Shown here: positions 11,827-19,801 of the stretch, one piece after another
Layout: every line of letters begins with the position of its first letter
Position numbering within the stretch: position 1 is the stretch's first letter
Assembly (NCBI RefSeq): GCF_025770735.1
Contig: NZ_JAODPB010000005.1
Location: 186,001 to 250,000, forward strand
Length of the DNA: 64,000 nucleotides
From: Shouchella tritolerans
GTDB lineage: Bacteria > Bacillota > Bacilli > Bacillales > Bacillaceae_D
Reading direction: 5' to 3'
Translations under genes and position numbers: made by a program
Notes under the pieces: model-generated
Seen by the model: the letters and a program-made list of their open reading frames with translations, nothing else
Told to the model about the DNA's origin: nothing
The model's database searches: none

Positions 11827-13356
11827 ATGGAATTAGAAAAATTTGTCGACCCTATGCCTATTATGAAAACAGCAATCCCTAAAAAAGCAAGCAGGGATGG
11901 AGATTATTACGAAATTGAAATGAAGGAGTTTTCACAAAAACTGCATCGGGATTTAAACCCGACTCGCTTATGGGGGTATGATGGCCAATTCCCTGGCCCC
12001 ACGATTGAAGTGATGCGGGGAAAACCAGCTCGGATCAAATGGATGAACAACCTCCCTGATACCCACTTTCTTCCGATTGACCGATCGATTCACCACGTTG
12101 CCCATGAACCAGAAGTTCGCACCGTCGTCCATTTGCATGGGAGCGAAACGACACCAGCAAGCGATGGCTACCCTGAAGCTTGGTTTACAAAGGATTTTGC
12201 AGAAGTTGGGTCTTTTTTTGAACAAGAAACTTATGAGTACCCAAACGACCAAAGAGCTGCCACCCTCTGGTACCATGACCATGCAATGGGAATTACGCGC
12301 CTTAATGTGTATGCAGGGTTGAGCGGTCTATACATTATTCGTGACCCACGAGAAGAACGATTAAATTTGCCAAAGGGAGAATTTGACATTCCATTGCTGA
12401 TTCAAGATCGATCTTTTAACGACGATGGCTCGCTCTTCTACCCAGCCCAGCCAGCCAATCCCGCGCCGAACTTGCCGAATCCGTCGGTTTTGCCGTTTTT
12501 TGTCGGCAATACGATTTTAGTAAACGGAAAAGTTTGGCCTTACTTGCAAGTTGAACCACGCAAGTACCGATTTCGCATTTTAAATGGATCCAATTCACGT
12601 TCCTACCAGCTAGCCCTTGATTCAGAAGCACCCTTTTATCAAATCGCTTCAGACGGCGGTTTGTTAAGAAGGACCGTTTCTTTGCAGGCATTCGATATCC
12701 GTCCAGCCGAACGGATTGAAGTCATCATTGATTTTAGCAAATTCGAAGGTCAAACGATTACACTGAAAAACAATGCAAGCACTGACGCCACAGCGGATGT
12801 GATGCAGTTTCAAGTCGTTCTTCCCTTATCTGGAGAAGACACAAGTATCATTCCTCAAAACCTATCCTATATCCCGTCGCTCCAGCAAAACGAAGTCAAA
12901 CGGATACGAAACTTAAAGCTTTCTGGGACTACGGACGAGTACGGCAGGCCTCTCCTTTTGCTCAATAACAAACTGTGGAGTGACCCTGTTGAGGAAAAAC
13001 CTTGTTTAGGAACGACGGAAATATGGTCATTCGTTAATGTCACCAACGTCCCCCATCCCATGCATATCCACTTAGTCCAATTTCAACTCTTGGACCACCG
13101 GGCGTTTAACGTTGAGCTGTACAATGAAAATGGCCAAATCGAGTTGGTTGGGCCGACCATTCCGCCTAAAATCAATGAGCGAGGCTGGAAAGACACAATC
13201 ACTGCGCCTGCAGGGCAAATCACTCGCGTTATTGCCCGATTTGCTCCTTTTTCCGGGCACTATGTATGGCACTGCCACATTCTCGAGCACGAAGACTATG
13301 ATATGATGCGCCCTTTCGTTGTTATTGACTCGAAAACGGAGAAGGAAGGACGATGA
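11827..13356 (+). CDS. cotA: CotA-type multicopper oxidase (spore-coat laccase)
   Basis: A 509-residue three-cupredoxin multicopper oxidase close in layout to B. subtilis CotA (513 residues), an outer spore-coat laccase that oxidises phenolics and makes pigment. Copper motifs are complete: VVHLHGSET and LWYHDHAMG in domain 1, HPMHIHLVQFQ and HCHILEHEDYDMM in domain 3 (type 1 and trinuclear sites, with the methionine axial ligand). No signal peptide is seen, fitting assembly onto the spore from the mother cell. ATG at 11827 has AGGAG 9 nt upstream. A sigma-K promoter would be expected; I could not identify one convincingly in 11651-11826. Confidence 0.93.
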   Translation: MELEKFVDPMPIMKTAIPKKASRDGDYYEIEMKEFSQKLHRDLNPTRLWGYDGQFPGPTIEVMRGKPARIKWMNNLPDTHFLPIDRSIHHVAHEPEVRTVVHLHGSETTPASDGYPEAWFTKDFAEVGSFFEQETYEYPNDQRAATLWYHDHAMGITRLNVYAGLSGLYIIRDPREERLNLPKGEFDIPLLIQDRSFNDDGSLFYPAQPANPAPNLPNPSVLPFFVGNTILVNGKVWPYLQVEPRKYRFRILNGSNSRSYQLALDSEAPFYQIASDGGLLRRTVSLQAFDIRPAERIEVIIDFSKFEGQTITLKNNASTDATADVMQFQVVLPLSGEDTSIIPQNLSYIPSLQQNEVKRIRNLKLSGTTDEYGRPLLLLNNKLWSDPVEEKPCLGTTEIWSFVNVTNVPHPMHIHLVQFQLLDHRAFNVELYNENGQIELVGPTIPPKINERGWKDTITAPAGQITRVIARFAPFSGHYVWHCHILEHEDYDMMRPFVVIDSKTEKEGR

Positions 13357-13375
13357 GGGGGTGGAAATGAGGTTG

Positions 13376-13403
13376 CCCCTGGCAATCGGAAGGGCGCCAG
13401 GGG
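13376..13403 (+). terminator. GC-rich hairpin after cotA
   Basis: CCCCTGGC...GCCAGGGG stem about 20 nt past the cotA stop. No clear T tract follows, so termination is likely but not certain. Confidence 0.5.
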
Positions 13404-13496
13404 TTACGCTTGTTAAAACTTCCAGCCAGTGGCTTAGAACGCTGAGCTCTATTCTGCTTTAAGCCTTATTGTATCATTATTTACTGTATGGAAAAG

Positions 13497-13523
13497 AGAT
13501 GAGAAAGGTTTACCTTCTCATCT
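13497..13523 (-). terminator. Hairpin in the cotA-apnO intergenic region
   Basis: AGATGAG..AGG / CCT.CTCATCT stem. On the minus strand it is followed by CTTTTCC and lies just beyond the decayed frame at 13540-13751, so it may be that lost gene's terminator. Confidence 0.4.
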
Positions 13524-13539
13524 TCCATGTAAATATAGT

Positions 13540-13751
13540 TTAAAGTTTTTCTTGGAGTACTTCTTTTAATAACTTGATTGAACTTTCTTCTATTGGGGAA
13601 GTAGACTTTCTTTTAATGTATTTACATAAAAAGCAGTTGAAGCAACCAAATCTTCATTATTATTTTGTACCTATGCGATATTTTTTAGGTATGGTCTAAC
13701 TAGTGATACAATAACATCCAACAGATCTTTTGGCCCTACTAGGTGCTTCAC
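13540..13751 (-). pseudogene. Decayed coding remnant, family not recognised
   Basis: Minus-strand translation gives protein-like stretches broken by stops and shifts: VKHLVGPKDLLDVIVSLVRPY ending at a TAG, then VQNNNEDLVASTAFYVNTLK ending at a TAG, then in another frame PIEESSIKLLKEVLQEKL and TAA. Joined, they read as about 70 residues of a helical C-terminus. A regulator or sugar-metabolism protein is possible given the neighbours, but I cannot name it. AT content is higher than in flanking intact genes. Confidence 0.45.
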
Positions 13752-13788
13752 TTTTATTTGCTTTTCATCAATTTATTAGGAGGAATAT

Positions 13789-13860
13789 ATGCTTCAAGTT
13801 CAGCCTTTTGACAAGCAATTCATTAATGGACTGTGGGTAAACGGAACAGGAGAAAAATAA
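13789..13860 (+). pseudogene. N-terminal remnant of an aldehyde dehydrogenase
   Basis: Behind a good ribosome site (TTAGGAGGAATAT) the frame MLQVQPFDKQFINGLWVNGTG... has the classic aldehyde-dehydrogenase N-terminus (the FINGxW block) but stops after 23 codons. Following the TAA, the same frame reads YSLKPIAGQKGNP and then loses similarity. The rest of the roughly 480-residue enzyme is absent from the window, so this is a truncated relic. It borders the carbohydrate cluster and may be a lost oxidation step of the same region. Confidence 0.6.
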
Positions 13861-13949
13861 TACTCATTAAAACCTATAGCTGGACAGAAGGGCAATCCGT
13901 ACTTTCGTTTTTCCCAAATAACAACTTACGTGCAATTCAATAGTAATAA

Positions 13950-13979
13950 AAGCCAATCTAGGGGTTCCTAGCTTGGCTT
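13950..13979 (-). terminator. Terminator of the apionate-type operon (distal hairpin)
   Basis: AAGCCAA.C.TAGG / CCTA.TTGGCTT stem; on the minus strand the stem runs into TTTTATTA. It lies about 120 nt beyond the last gene of the operon. Confidence 0.65.
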
Positions 13980-14043
13980 CTTAAGTAAGTCCTATCCAAT
14001 CCAGTTTGGCAATGTATTCAGGTTCACGCCGGTGCTCACCACA

Positions 14044-14084
14044 AAACGAGTAGGATAAAGTATTTAACTTCACCTTACTCGTTT
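14044..14084 (-). terminator. Proximal hairpin after the 14101 gene
   Basis: AAACGAGTA / TACTCGTTT stem with a 23-nt loop, 17 nt beyond the stop; on the minus strand followed by TGTGG rather than a clean T tract, so weaker than the distal hairpin. Confidence 0.4.
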
Positions 14085-14100
14085 CCATTTCTTTATTCTA

Positions 14101-14961
14101 TTACCTATTAACCGGTTGCTCAAGTTTCAACATTTTGCCGACCACTTTATCTAATTCTTCGTCATTAAATACGCGTTTCCAATCTGATTTTATGATCGCT
14201 TCTTTTCCATAATCAATAGCGATCATTGCAGCATCAGAGAATGGATTGGTTCCTTTTAAAGCAACGGATAGTGCGATTTGAATATGTCCGTAAAGCATTG
14301 CTTTTGCAGCCTTCTCAGGTACACCTTTTTTCACTGTTTCTTCCAAACTTTCCTTGAATACTGTACCAATCATACAAGTAATAACCTCTGCTAAAGTAGG
14401 TTCTAGAATGGCCATATCTTTCACGGTTATGCGATGAATCTCACCTACTGGCGCATACATGTTTCTTACTACTTCTTGGCCGACATTAAATTTATCCTCG
14501 TCGCCTGAGTATTTTGCGATCACTACATCCTGTTCTGCTGCTATTCCGCCAAAGAAGTCTGCATGCTCTTCCTCTGTTAAATATTTTCCAAATACAGATG
14601 GATGACAAGGATGCGCTACAATGGAAGTAATATCTTCACGCGTATGCAAAAGTCCGGCATAGGCTGCTGCTGGATCTAAAGTTAATAGAACAGCCCCAGC
14701 TTTCATATTTGGAACAATTTGTTTCGAAACATTCCCAATTGCCGTATCAGGTACAGCTAAAATAACAACATCACTGCTTTTGACTGTTTCGTTCATCTCT
14801 GAAATTTGCAGTCCTTTAGCTTCAATCTCCTCTATCTTGCGTGGTGACGTTTCACATAGTTTTAACTCATACTCGTTACACTTTACAAGGTTATTCGTGA
14901 TTCTTGTGCCCATTTTACCGCCAGCACCTATTACCGCAACGATAGCATTTTTATCACTCAT
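14101..14961 (-). CDS. apnO: NAD-dependent dehydrogenase of the phosphogluconate-dehydrogenase-like family, probable D-apionate oxidoisomerase (ApnO)
   Basis: A 286-residue Rossmann dehydrogenase: G12-A-G-G-K-M-G18 begins the dinucleotide fold (AVIGAGGKMGTRI) and VVILAVPDTAIG closes the first half. The C-terminal helical domain (from about residue 150, with HPCHPSVFGKY before it and an ILEPTLAEVITCMIG helix) is the type found in proteins annotated as putative phosphogluconate dehydrogenases, which include apionate oxidoisomerases making 3-oxo-isoapionate. The next gene upstream is a TIM-barrel protein of the kind that decarboxylates that product, and its stop overlaps this ATG by 8 nt. The specific substrate is inference from family plus context; another branched or C4-C6 sugar acid is possible. 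Confidence 0.65.
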   Translation of the reverse strand: MSDKNAIVAVIGAGGKMGTRITNNLVKCNEYELKLCETSPRKIEEIEAKGLQISEMNETVKSSDVVILAVPDTAIGNVSKQIVPNMKAGAVLLTLDPAAAYAGLLHTREDITSIVAHPCHPSVFGKYLTEEEHADFFGGIAAEQDVVIAKYSGDEDKFNVGQEVVRNMYAPVGEIHRITVKDMAILEPTLAEVITCMIGTVFKESLEETVKKGVPEKAAKAMLYGHIQIALSVALKGTNPFSDAAMIAIDYGKEAIIKSDWKRVFNDEELDKVVGKMLKLEQPVNR

Positions 14962-15757
14962 TTAAATTCCCCCTTAAATAGTCAAAACTTTTTCTCATCC
15001 ACTCTTTTTCCAACCTTATAGTCTCTTCCATACTATTTGTAAAAGGTAACCATAGTTCAATGATTGCGTTCACATCTCTGTTTTCTCTTTTCAAAGCCTT
15101 TAACATCGTATCTAAATCAAGCAAACCTTCTCCCAAAGGACAACCTACTAAGGAAAATCCAACCCAACCACTTTTTCTTGTAAAAACAAAGTCTTTCACA
15201 TGTAAATTTGTAACGTACGGCGCTGACAGTTCCACAACATCCTTTGGGAGCTCTAAAGCAGCGATCGTATTTCCCGGGTCTAAACAAATGCCAACATAGG
15301 GACTGTCGATTCGCTCAACAACACTTATGATATCTTTTGTTTTCACCTGCTCATACGTCTCAATAGCTAGTTTTACTTCCGCTTTTTCGTATTTCGGGAG
15401 AACTGCGAGTAATCGTTCATAAGCTTGCTCAGTAGTAGGAGTATCCCCTACCGTGTTAAACATCGTTCTTATTAATTTCACTCCGAGAAGGTTAGCGATT
15501 CTCAAATAGTTCAATAAATGATCGGGCTTAACGCCTCGTGTGCCTAACTCTAGCTCAATGTTTAGTTCACTTGCTTTTTTGGCAATGGAGAACAGCTCAC
15601 CCTCCTGCATCTTTTCTATTAAAGGATAATCACATATTTGAAAAACTTCCCCACCTAATTCTTTGGTAACCTCAAGCATTTCATCTACCGTTATTGGGGA
15701 ATCATTCTTTTCATTCAGCTGCCAAAAAAATGCATACGTACTGATTCCAACTTTCAT
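14954..15757 (-). CDS. oiaC: AP-endonuclease-2-like TIM barrel, probable 3-oxo-isoapionate decarboxylase (OiaC)
   Basis: A 267-residue xylose-isomerase-like (sugar phosphate isomerase/epimerase) barrel beginning MKVGISTYAFFWQLNE. Likely divalent-metal ligands are Glu133 (AIETYEQ), Asp160 (CLDPGN), His186 (LHVKDF) and Glu234 (IIELWLP). In described apionate pathways a member of this superfamily decarboxylates 3-oxo-isoapionate to L-erythrulose. The downstream tetrulose-kinase and isomerase genes here need exactly that product. It overlaps the ApnO-like gene by 8 nt. Without the context it could equally be an epimerase or isomerase; the decarboxylase call is an inference. Confidence 0.6.
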   Translation of the reverse strand: MKVGISTYAFFWQLNEKNDSPITVDEMLEVTKELGGEVFQICDYPLIEKMQEGELFSIAKKASELNIELELGTRGVKPDHLLNYLRIANLLGVKLIRTMFNTVGDTPTTEQAYERLLAVLPKYEKAEVKLAIETYEQVKTKDIISVVERIDSPYVGICLDPGNTIAALELPKDVVELSAPYVTNLHVKDFVFTRKSGWVGFSLVGCPLGEGLLDLDTMLKALKRENRDVNAIIELWLPFTNSMEETIRLEKEWMRKSFDYLRGNLNE

Positions 15758-15823
15758 TATGGGCCTCCATTACTAGAAGTTTATAGTCATATCTAGCCAC
15801 TAAGGTTGGCTGTCACTTGTTCT

Positions 15824-15880
15824 TCAAAAAGTTGGAGATTTATTGATAAAATCCATTGTCTTTCGGGCAATCTTATCCAT
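15824..15880 (-). other. 18-codon frame with a ribosome site, possible gene remnant
   Basis: In the 266-nt gap between the permease and the OiaC-like gene, the minus strand has AAAGGA, 6 nt, then ATG and MDKIARKTMDFINKSPTF before a TGA; shifting frame continues LFEEQVTANLSG and a TAG. This looks like the start of a lost gene or a leader peptide. TATAAT occurs about 40 nt upstream (near 15920) without a good -35. Function unknown. Confidence 0.25.
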
Positions 15881-16023
15881 GTTTCATTCCTTTTATAGTG
15901 ATGCCCACCTGTCTTGTCCATTATAAAGGACTATTTCTTTGCACCGAACAAAAAATGAACATTTTTAGTTTTTCTAATAGTGAGTTTATATTTCATGCAA
16001 TTCTAGTGGTATCTAGCAACTTA

Positions 16024-17388
16024 CTAAAATATCATATTGGCAATGAGAAGCATTACTAATGAAACGCCCCAAATTAATGTCATCGGGATTGACCAAACCA
16101 TGATTTGCTCTTTTACATTCCTAACCCCCATTAATCTGGTTATGACATGAAAACCACTATCATTAAAGTAAGAAAAGACCAAGGCACCTAAAGTAGCTGC
16201 TTGAGCTGCAAGAAGCATATTCACATCCATATTAGCTAATATGGGTGCTGTAATTGAAGCTGAAGTTATCATCGCTACAGTCCCGCTACCTTGAATCAAG
16301 CGAACTATACTAGCGACAAAGAACGGTATGAGAATGGCTGGGAGCGGCAAGGAGGCAACAAGTTCTGCAAGATAGTCACCTGTCCCACTATTTCTGAGAA
16401 TCGTCCCTAACGCTCCACCCGCACCTGTCACTAATAAGATAATACCAGCTGAACTGATCCCTTCTTCCATACGATCTAGCGCATCAGATCGCTTCAGATG
16501 ATTAAATAGCGTGTAAATAGCAACTACAAGCCCAATTCCCACCGCTATTACAGGTGAGCCAATAAACTGCAAGTACTCATAAACACCATCATTTAATCCC
16601 CCAGCACTTAATCCAGTATTCATAAAAATTAATACAATCGGTAACAGAATAGGTGTTATAGACTTAAACAGAGACGGAAGATCTTTACTTTCTTCCATGT
16701 TTACATACTCTGCAAAACTCTCTGGCTTTTCTGGACGTTTCCAGCCTAGACCCGTTTCATCTGGTAGCTGATATATTTTTTTTCCAATCCATTTAGCGTA
16801 ATAAACACCGACGATAATCAATGGAATACCAAAAATTAAACCAGATAAAATCATTTGCCCGATGTCAACACCAAAGATTCCGGCTACACCTAAAGGACCA
16901 GGGGTAGGTGGCACGGCATGGTGAGTAACAATTAATCCCACCCCTAAAGCAACACCTAGACTAACGATTGATTTACCAGTCTTAGTCGATAATGCCTTAA
17001 TAAGTGGTGCAAGAATAACAAATGCCGAATCTACAAAGATAGGAATAGACACGATGTACCCTGTGATGGCCATTGCCCACTCTTCTTTTCGCTTCCCTAA
17101 CCACTTTAACAAGGTAAAGGCTAAGCGCTCAGCTGCCCCAGAAACCTCCAAAACCCTTCCGAGCATCACTCCAAAGCCAATAACTATACCAATGGAACCA
17201 ATCGTTGATCCAAACCCCGACGTGATAGAATCAACAACATCAATTGCAGGCATTCCGCCAATTATACCTGTTAGTGCCGATGCTATAATTAATGCAGGAA
17301 ATACGTGAACTTTAGTTTTTAAAACTAAAAGAATTAGGGCAAAGATCCCAACTACTAACCCTAATATCATTTGGCCTTCGGTTGTCAT
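16024..17388 (-). CDS. GntP-family sugar-acid:H+ symporter
   Basis: A 454-residue polytopic permease of the gluconate permease family, which import gluconate and related aldonates with protons. About a dozen hydrophobic segments are visible. Family hallmarks include GYIVSIPIFVDSAFVILAPL, the THHAVPPTPGPLGVAG loop and the C-terminal RLIQGSGTVAMITSAS block. Its presence says the cluster's substrate enters as a sugar acid rather than a neutral sugar, supporting apionate over apiose. ATG at 17388 is preceded by CAGGAGGGGA. It lies in the minus-strand operon between the bisphosphatase and the OiaC-like gene. Confidence 0.88.
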   Translation of the reverse strand: MTTEGQMILGLVVGIFALILLVLKTKVHVFPALIIASALTGIIGGMPAIDVVDSITSGFGSTIGSIGIVIGFGVMLGRVLEVSGAAERLAFTLLKWLGKRKEEWAMAITGYIVSIPIFVDSAFVILAPLIKALSTKTGKSIVSLGVALGVGLIVTHHAVPPTPGPLGVAGIFGVDIGQMILSGLIFGIPLIIVGVYYAKWIGKKIYQLPDETGLGWKRPEKPESFAEYVNMEESKDLPSLFKSITPILLPIVLIFMNTGLSAGGLNDGVYEYLQFIGSPVIAVGIGLVVAIYTLFNHLKRSDALDRMEEGISSAGIILLVTGAGGALGTILRNSGTGDYLAELVASLPLPAILIPFFVASIVRLIQGSGTVAMITSASITAPILANMDVNMLLAAQAATLGALVFSYFNDSGFHVITRLMGVRNVKEQIMVWSIPMTLIWGVSLVMLLIANMIF

Positions 17389-17512
17389 AATTTCCCCTCC
17401 TGATTTAGCCCTTAGTAATATATCACTTAATGTTTAAACTTCACCGTATCCAAATATCTCCAGATGCGATATTCTATGAAGAAACCAACATACCAATTTA
17501 AGACTAAACCAC

Positions 17513-18454
17513 TTAAACCAGCGGATGACAACTCTCAACCACCTGCATTTTCTGTGTTTCTCCATTTAACAGGAGCGAATGAGTGGTTAAAGCTCCCTGT
17601 ATGTCACTCTTAATTCCATCAATCAAGTGAGTATTCGTAACTGCCGTTGCAGAAAAGAGACAGTTAGAGGATGCAACAATATCTTGGAGCAGCAGTGGGG
17701 TTTCTGGATTTTTCAGCCCCATCGCTTCACACCTCGCCCGCTCCTGCGTTGTTTGTGGAACAAGTTTGGCTTGAAAATCCCCTCCAAGACATTTTAGGGC
17801 TACGGCAGAGATTACACCTTCCGGGGCGCCCCCTGTACCTAAAAATAAATCAATAGGGTCGCTTGCAATGGCGGTCGCAAGAGAATAGCAGATATCTCCG
17901 TCGCCGAATAGCAGAACCTTTGCACCGAGCTCTCGCAATTCTCGGATCGTCTCTGAGTGTCTAGACCTATCTTGAATGGCAACCGTTACGTCCTCTATTC
18001 TTTTATCCTTTGCACGGGAAATTATTTCAAGATTCTTACTAATCGGATAATCAATATGCACTTCGCCAGCTGCTTCTCTACCGACAGCTAGCTTTTGCAT
18101 ATACATATCCGGGGCGTGCAAAAGCGTCCCTTTCGGCGAAGCAGCAATAACAGTCATTGCATCTCTCGTCCCCTTCGCTGTCATGCTCGTTCCGTCTAGT
18201 GGGTCTACAGCGATATCAATTTCGATGCCTTCCCCTAGCCCAAGTTCTTCACCAATATACAACATGGGCGCTTCATCCATCTCGCCCTCGCCTATCACCA
18301 CATTTGCTTTCATGCTCATCTGATTTAAATGCATTCTCATCGCCTTTGTTGCGACCGCATCTGCATTCATTTTGTCGCCTCTTCCGATAAGCGGATAAGC
18401 AGCAATTGCAGCGGCTTCTGTAACGCTTACAAAATCAAGCATCAGCTGTTTCAT
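17513..18454 (-). CDS. glpX: Class II fructose-1,6-/sedoheptulose-1,7-bisphosphatase (GlpX family)
   Basis: A 313-residue metal-dependent sugar bisphosphatase with the family blocks VVIGEGEMDEAPML, DIAVDPLDGTSMTAKG (metal-binding DPLDGT) and LGTGGAPEGVISAVALKCLGG. Start: ATG at 18454 directly behind AAGGAGGGTGCG; the in-frame GTG at 18472 overlaps that ribosome site and is unlikely. Placement inside a tetrose-phosphate operon beside an RpiB-like isomerase suggests a carbon-flow job: erythrose 4-phosphate plus dihydroxyacetone phosphate gives sedoheptulose bisphosphate, which this enzyme could hydrolyse to feed the dedicated transketolase. That role is inference; ordinary fructose bisphosphatase activity is equally possible. 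Confidence 0.88.
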   Translation of the reverse strand: MKQLMLDFVSVTEAAAIAAYPLIGRGDKMNADAVATKAMRMHLNQMSMKANVVIGEGEMDEAPMLYIGEELGLGEGIEIDIAVDPLDGTSMTAKGTRDAMTVIAASPKGTLLHAPDMYMQKLAVGREAAGEVHIDYPISKNLEIISRAKDKRIEDVTVAIQDRSRHSETIRELRELGAKVLLFGDGDICYSLATAIASDPIDLFLGTGGAPEGVISAVALKCLGGDFQAKLVPQTTQERARCEAMGLKNPETPLLLQDIVASSNCLFSATAVTNTHLIDGIKSDIQGALTTHSLLLNGETQKMQVVESCHPLV

Positions 18455-18488
18455 CGCACCCTCCTTCGCCACATGCGCACCGGTGATT

Positions 18489-18947
18489 TTAATTACTTGT
18501 GCTAAATTGTTCTTTTTCTTTGTCTGTAATCAACTGCACTTTCTTACCTGAACGAGATTCATCGAAGAAAGACTCTAAATAAGCCCCAGCAATCTTTTTG
18601 CCAAGTTCAGGACCGATTACTTGGGCGCCCATTGTCAGAATTTGCGCGTTGTTACTTTTTTGCGCACGTTCCGCGGAGTAAATATCGTGGCAAGTCGCTG
18701 CACGGATCCCCGGGCATTTGTTTGCGGCAATGGCTACACCAAGACCTGTACCACAAATCAAAATTCCTCGCTCAACCTCTCCTTTATTAATTGCATCGGC
18801 CACTTCAAAGGAAACGTTAGGGTAATCCACTGCCTCACAAGAATGACAACCATAATCAATCACTTCGTGCCCTGCCTCTTCTACAAAAACTTTAATTGTC
18901 TCTTTAAAATCGAACCCGTTGTGATCACTGCCAATGGCAACTTTCAT
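18489..18947 (-). CDS. derI: RpiB/LacAB-family isomerase, probable D-erythrulose-4-phosphate isomerase (DerI)
   Basis: A 152-residue RpiB-fold aldose-ketose isomerase. It begins MKVAIGSDHNGFDFKE and has the phosphate and catalytic loops DYGCHSCEAVDYPN and Cys65 in LICGTGLGVAIAANK, the expected catalytic cysteine position. In described tetritol and apionate pathways an RpiB homologue (DerI) converts D-erythrulose 4-phosphate to D-erythrose 4-phosphate, the last dedicated step. Context here (TIM-like isomerase and DhaK/DhaL next door) supports that over ribose-5-phosphate isomerase. ATG follows GGGAGGTATCAAC. Specificity is not proven by sequence. Confidence 0.72.
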   Translation of the reverse strand: MKVAIGSDHNGFDFKETIKVFVEEAGHEVIDYGCHSCEAVDYPNVSFEVADAINKGEVERGILICGTGLGVAIAANKCPGIRAATCHDIYSAERAQKSNNAQILTMGAQVIGPELGKKIAGAYLESFFDESRSGKKVQLITDKEKEQFSTSN

Positions 18948-19041
18948 GTTGATACCTCCCGATAGTTATCTTTTTTCACTATCGATTGTATTCCTTTTTT
19001 ATCATTTAATCAAGTTTAATTTTGTTTTATTTTATTTTTTG

Positions 19042-19800
19042 TTATTTCATTCCGTTTAACAGTTGTGTGAAGCTTTCAATATCCCAAGCCGTACGACCAA
19101 TAAACAGACCATCGACATTATCGAGCTCTTTATAAGCTTGGTAATTGTCTAGATTAATACTGCCCCCATAAAGAAGCGCGACCTCTTCTCCCCCGTCCTC
19201 AAATAACTCTTTTAATACAGTTCGAATATGCGTATGGATCTCATCTACATAGCTTGGTTCGGCTGGTCGTCCATTTTCCCCAATCGCCCAGACGGGTTCA
19301 TACGCAATAAGAACCTCTTTAGCTGCTTCTTTTGTAATTCCTTTTAGACACACTTTAAGTTGCATGGTTAAGTGTTCTTTGGACGTACCATTTTCTTTTG
19401 TTTTCCAGTCTTCTCCAATGCACACAAGTGGCTGAATCCCAAAACGAAGTGCGCTTAGTACTTTCTTATTTATGGCTTCATCTGTTTCATTGTAGAATTG
19501 CCGTCTTTCTGAGTGCCCAAGCTCAATCAAATCCACTCCAACTTCTTGTAACATAAGTGGGGAAACTTCTCCCGTAAACGCCCCTCTCTCCTCCCAGTGC
19601 ATATTTTGGGCACCGAGCTTGAGAGTGGAACCTTCAAGCTCGACCTTTATCGATGGTAAAGAAGGAAAGGAAGGAATAATAAACAATTGGTAGTGAGAGG
19701 GAATCGTTTTGCTTAATTGCTTTAATTTGGCCGTATACGCGAGTCCTTCCGCTGTTGTTTTTGTCATCTTCCAGTTGGTCCCGATCCAAAACGCCTTCAT
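19042..19800 (-). CDS. lerI: Triosephosphate-isomerase paralogue, probable L-erythrulose-1-phosphate isomerase (LerI)
   Basis: A 252-residue TIM barrel with a full catalytic set: Asn9 and Lys11 (GTNWKM), His96 (ELGHSERRQ) and Glu168 (AYEPVWAIG). After the glutamate the flexible phosphate-gripping loop reads ENGRPAEPSY instead of the near-invariant GTGKTATP of glycolytic TIM, the divergence seen in tetrulose-phosphate isomerases (LerI/EryH). Expected reaction: L-erythrulose 1-phosphate to D-erythrulose 4-phosphate. It is one base from dhaL, so the two are translated together. A second, glycolytic tpiA should exist elsewhere in the genome. Confidence 0.75.
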   Translation of the reverse strand: MKAFWIGTNWKMTKTTAEGLAYTAKLKQLSKTIPSHYQLFIIPSFPSLPSIKVELEGSTLKLGAQNMHWEERGAFTGEVSPLMLQEVGVDLIELGHSERRQFYNETDEAINKKVLSALRFGIQPLVCIGEDWKTKENGTSKEHLTMQLKVCLKGITKEAAKEVLIAYEPVWAIGENGRPAEPSYVDEIHTHIRTVLKELFEDGGEEVALLYGGSINLDNYQAYKELDNVDGLFIGRTAWDIESFTQLLNGMK

Positions 19801-19801
19801 A

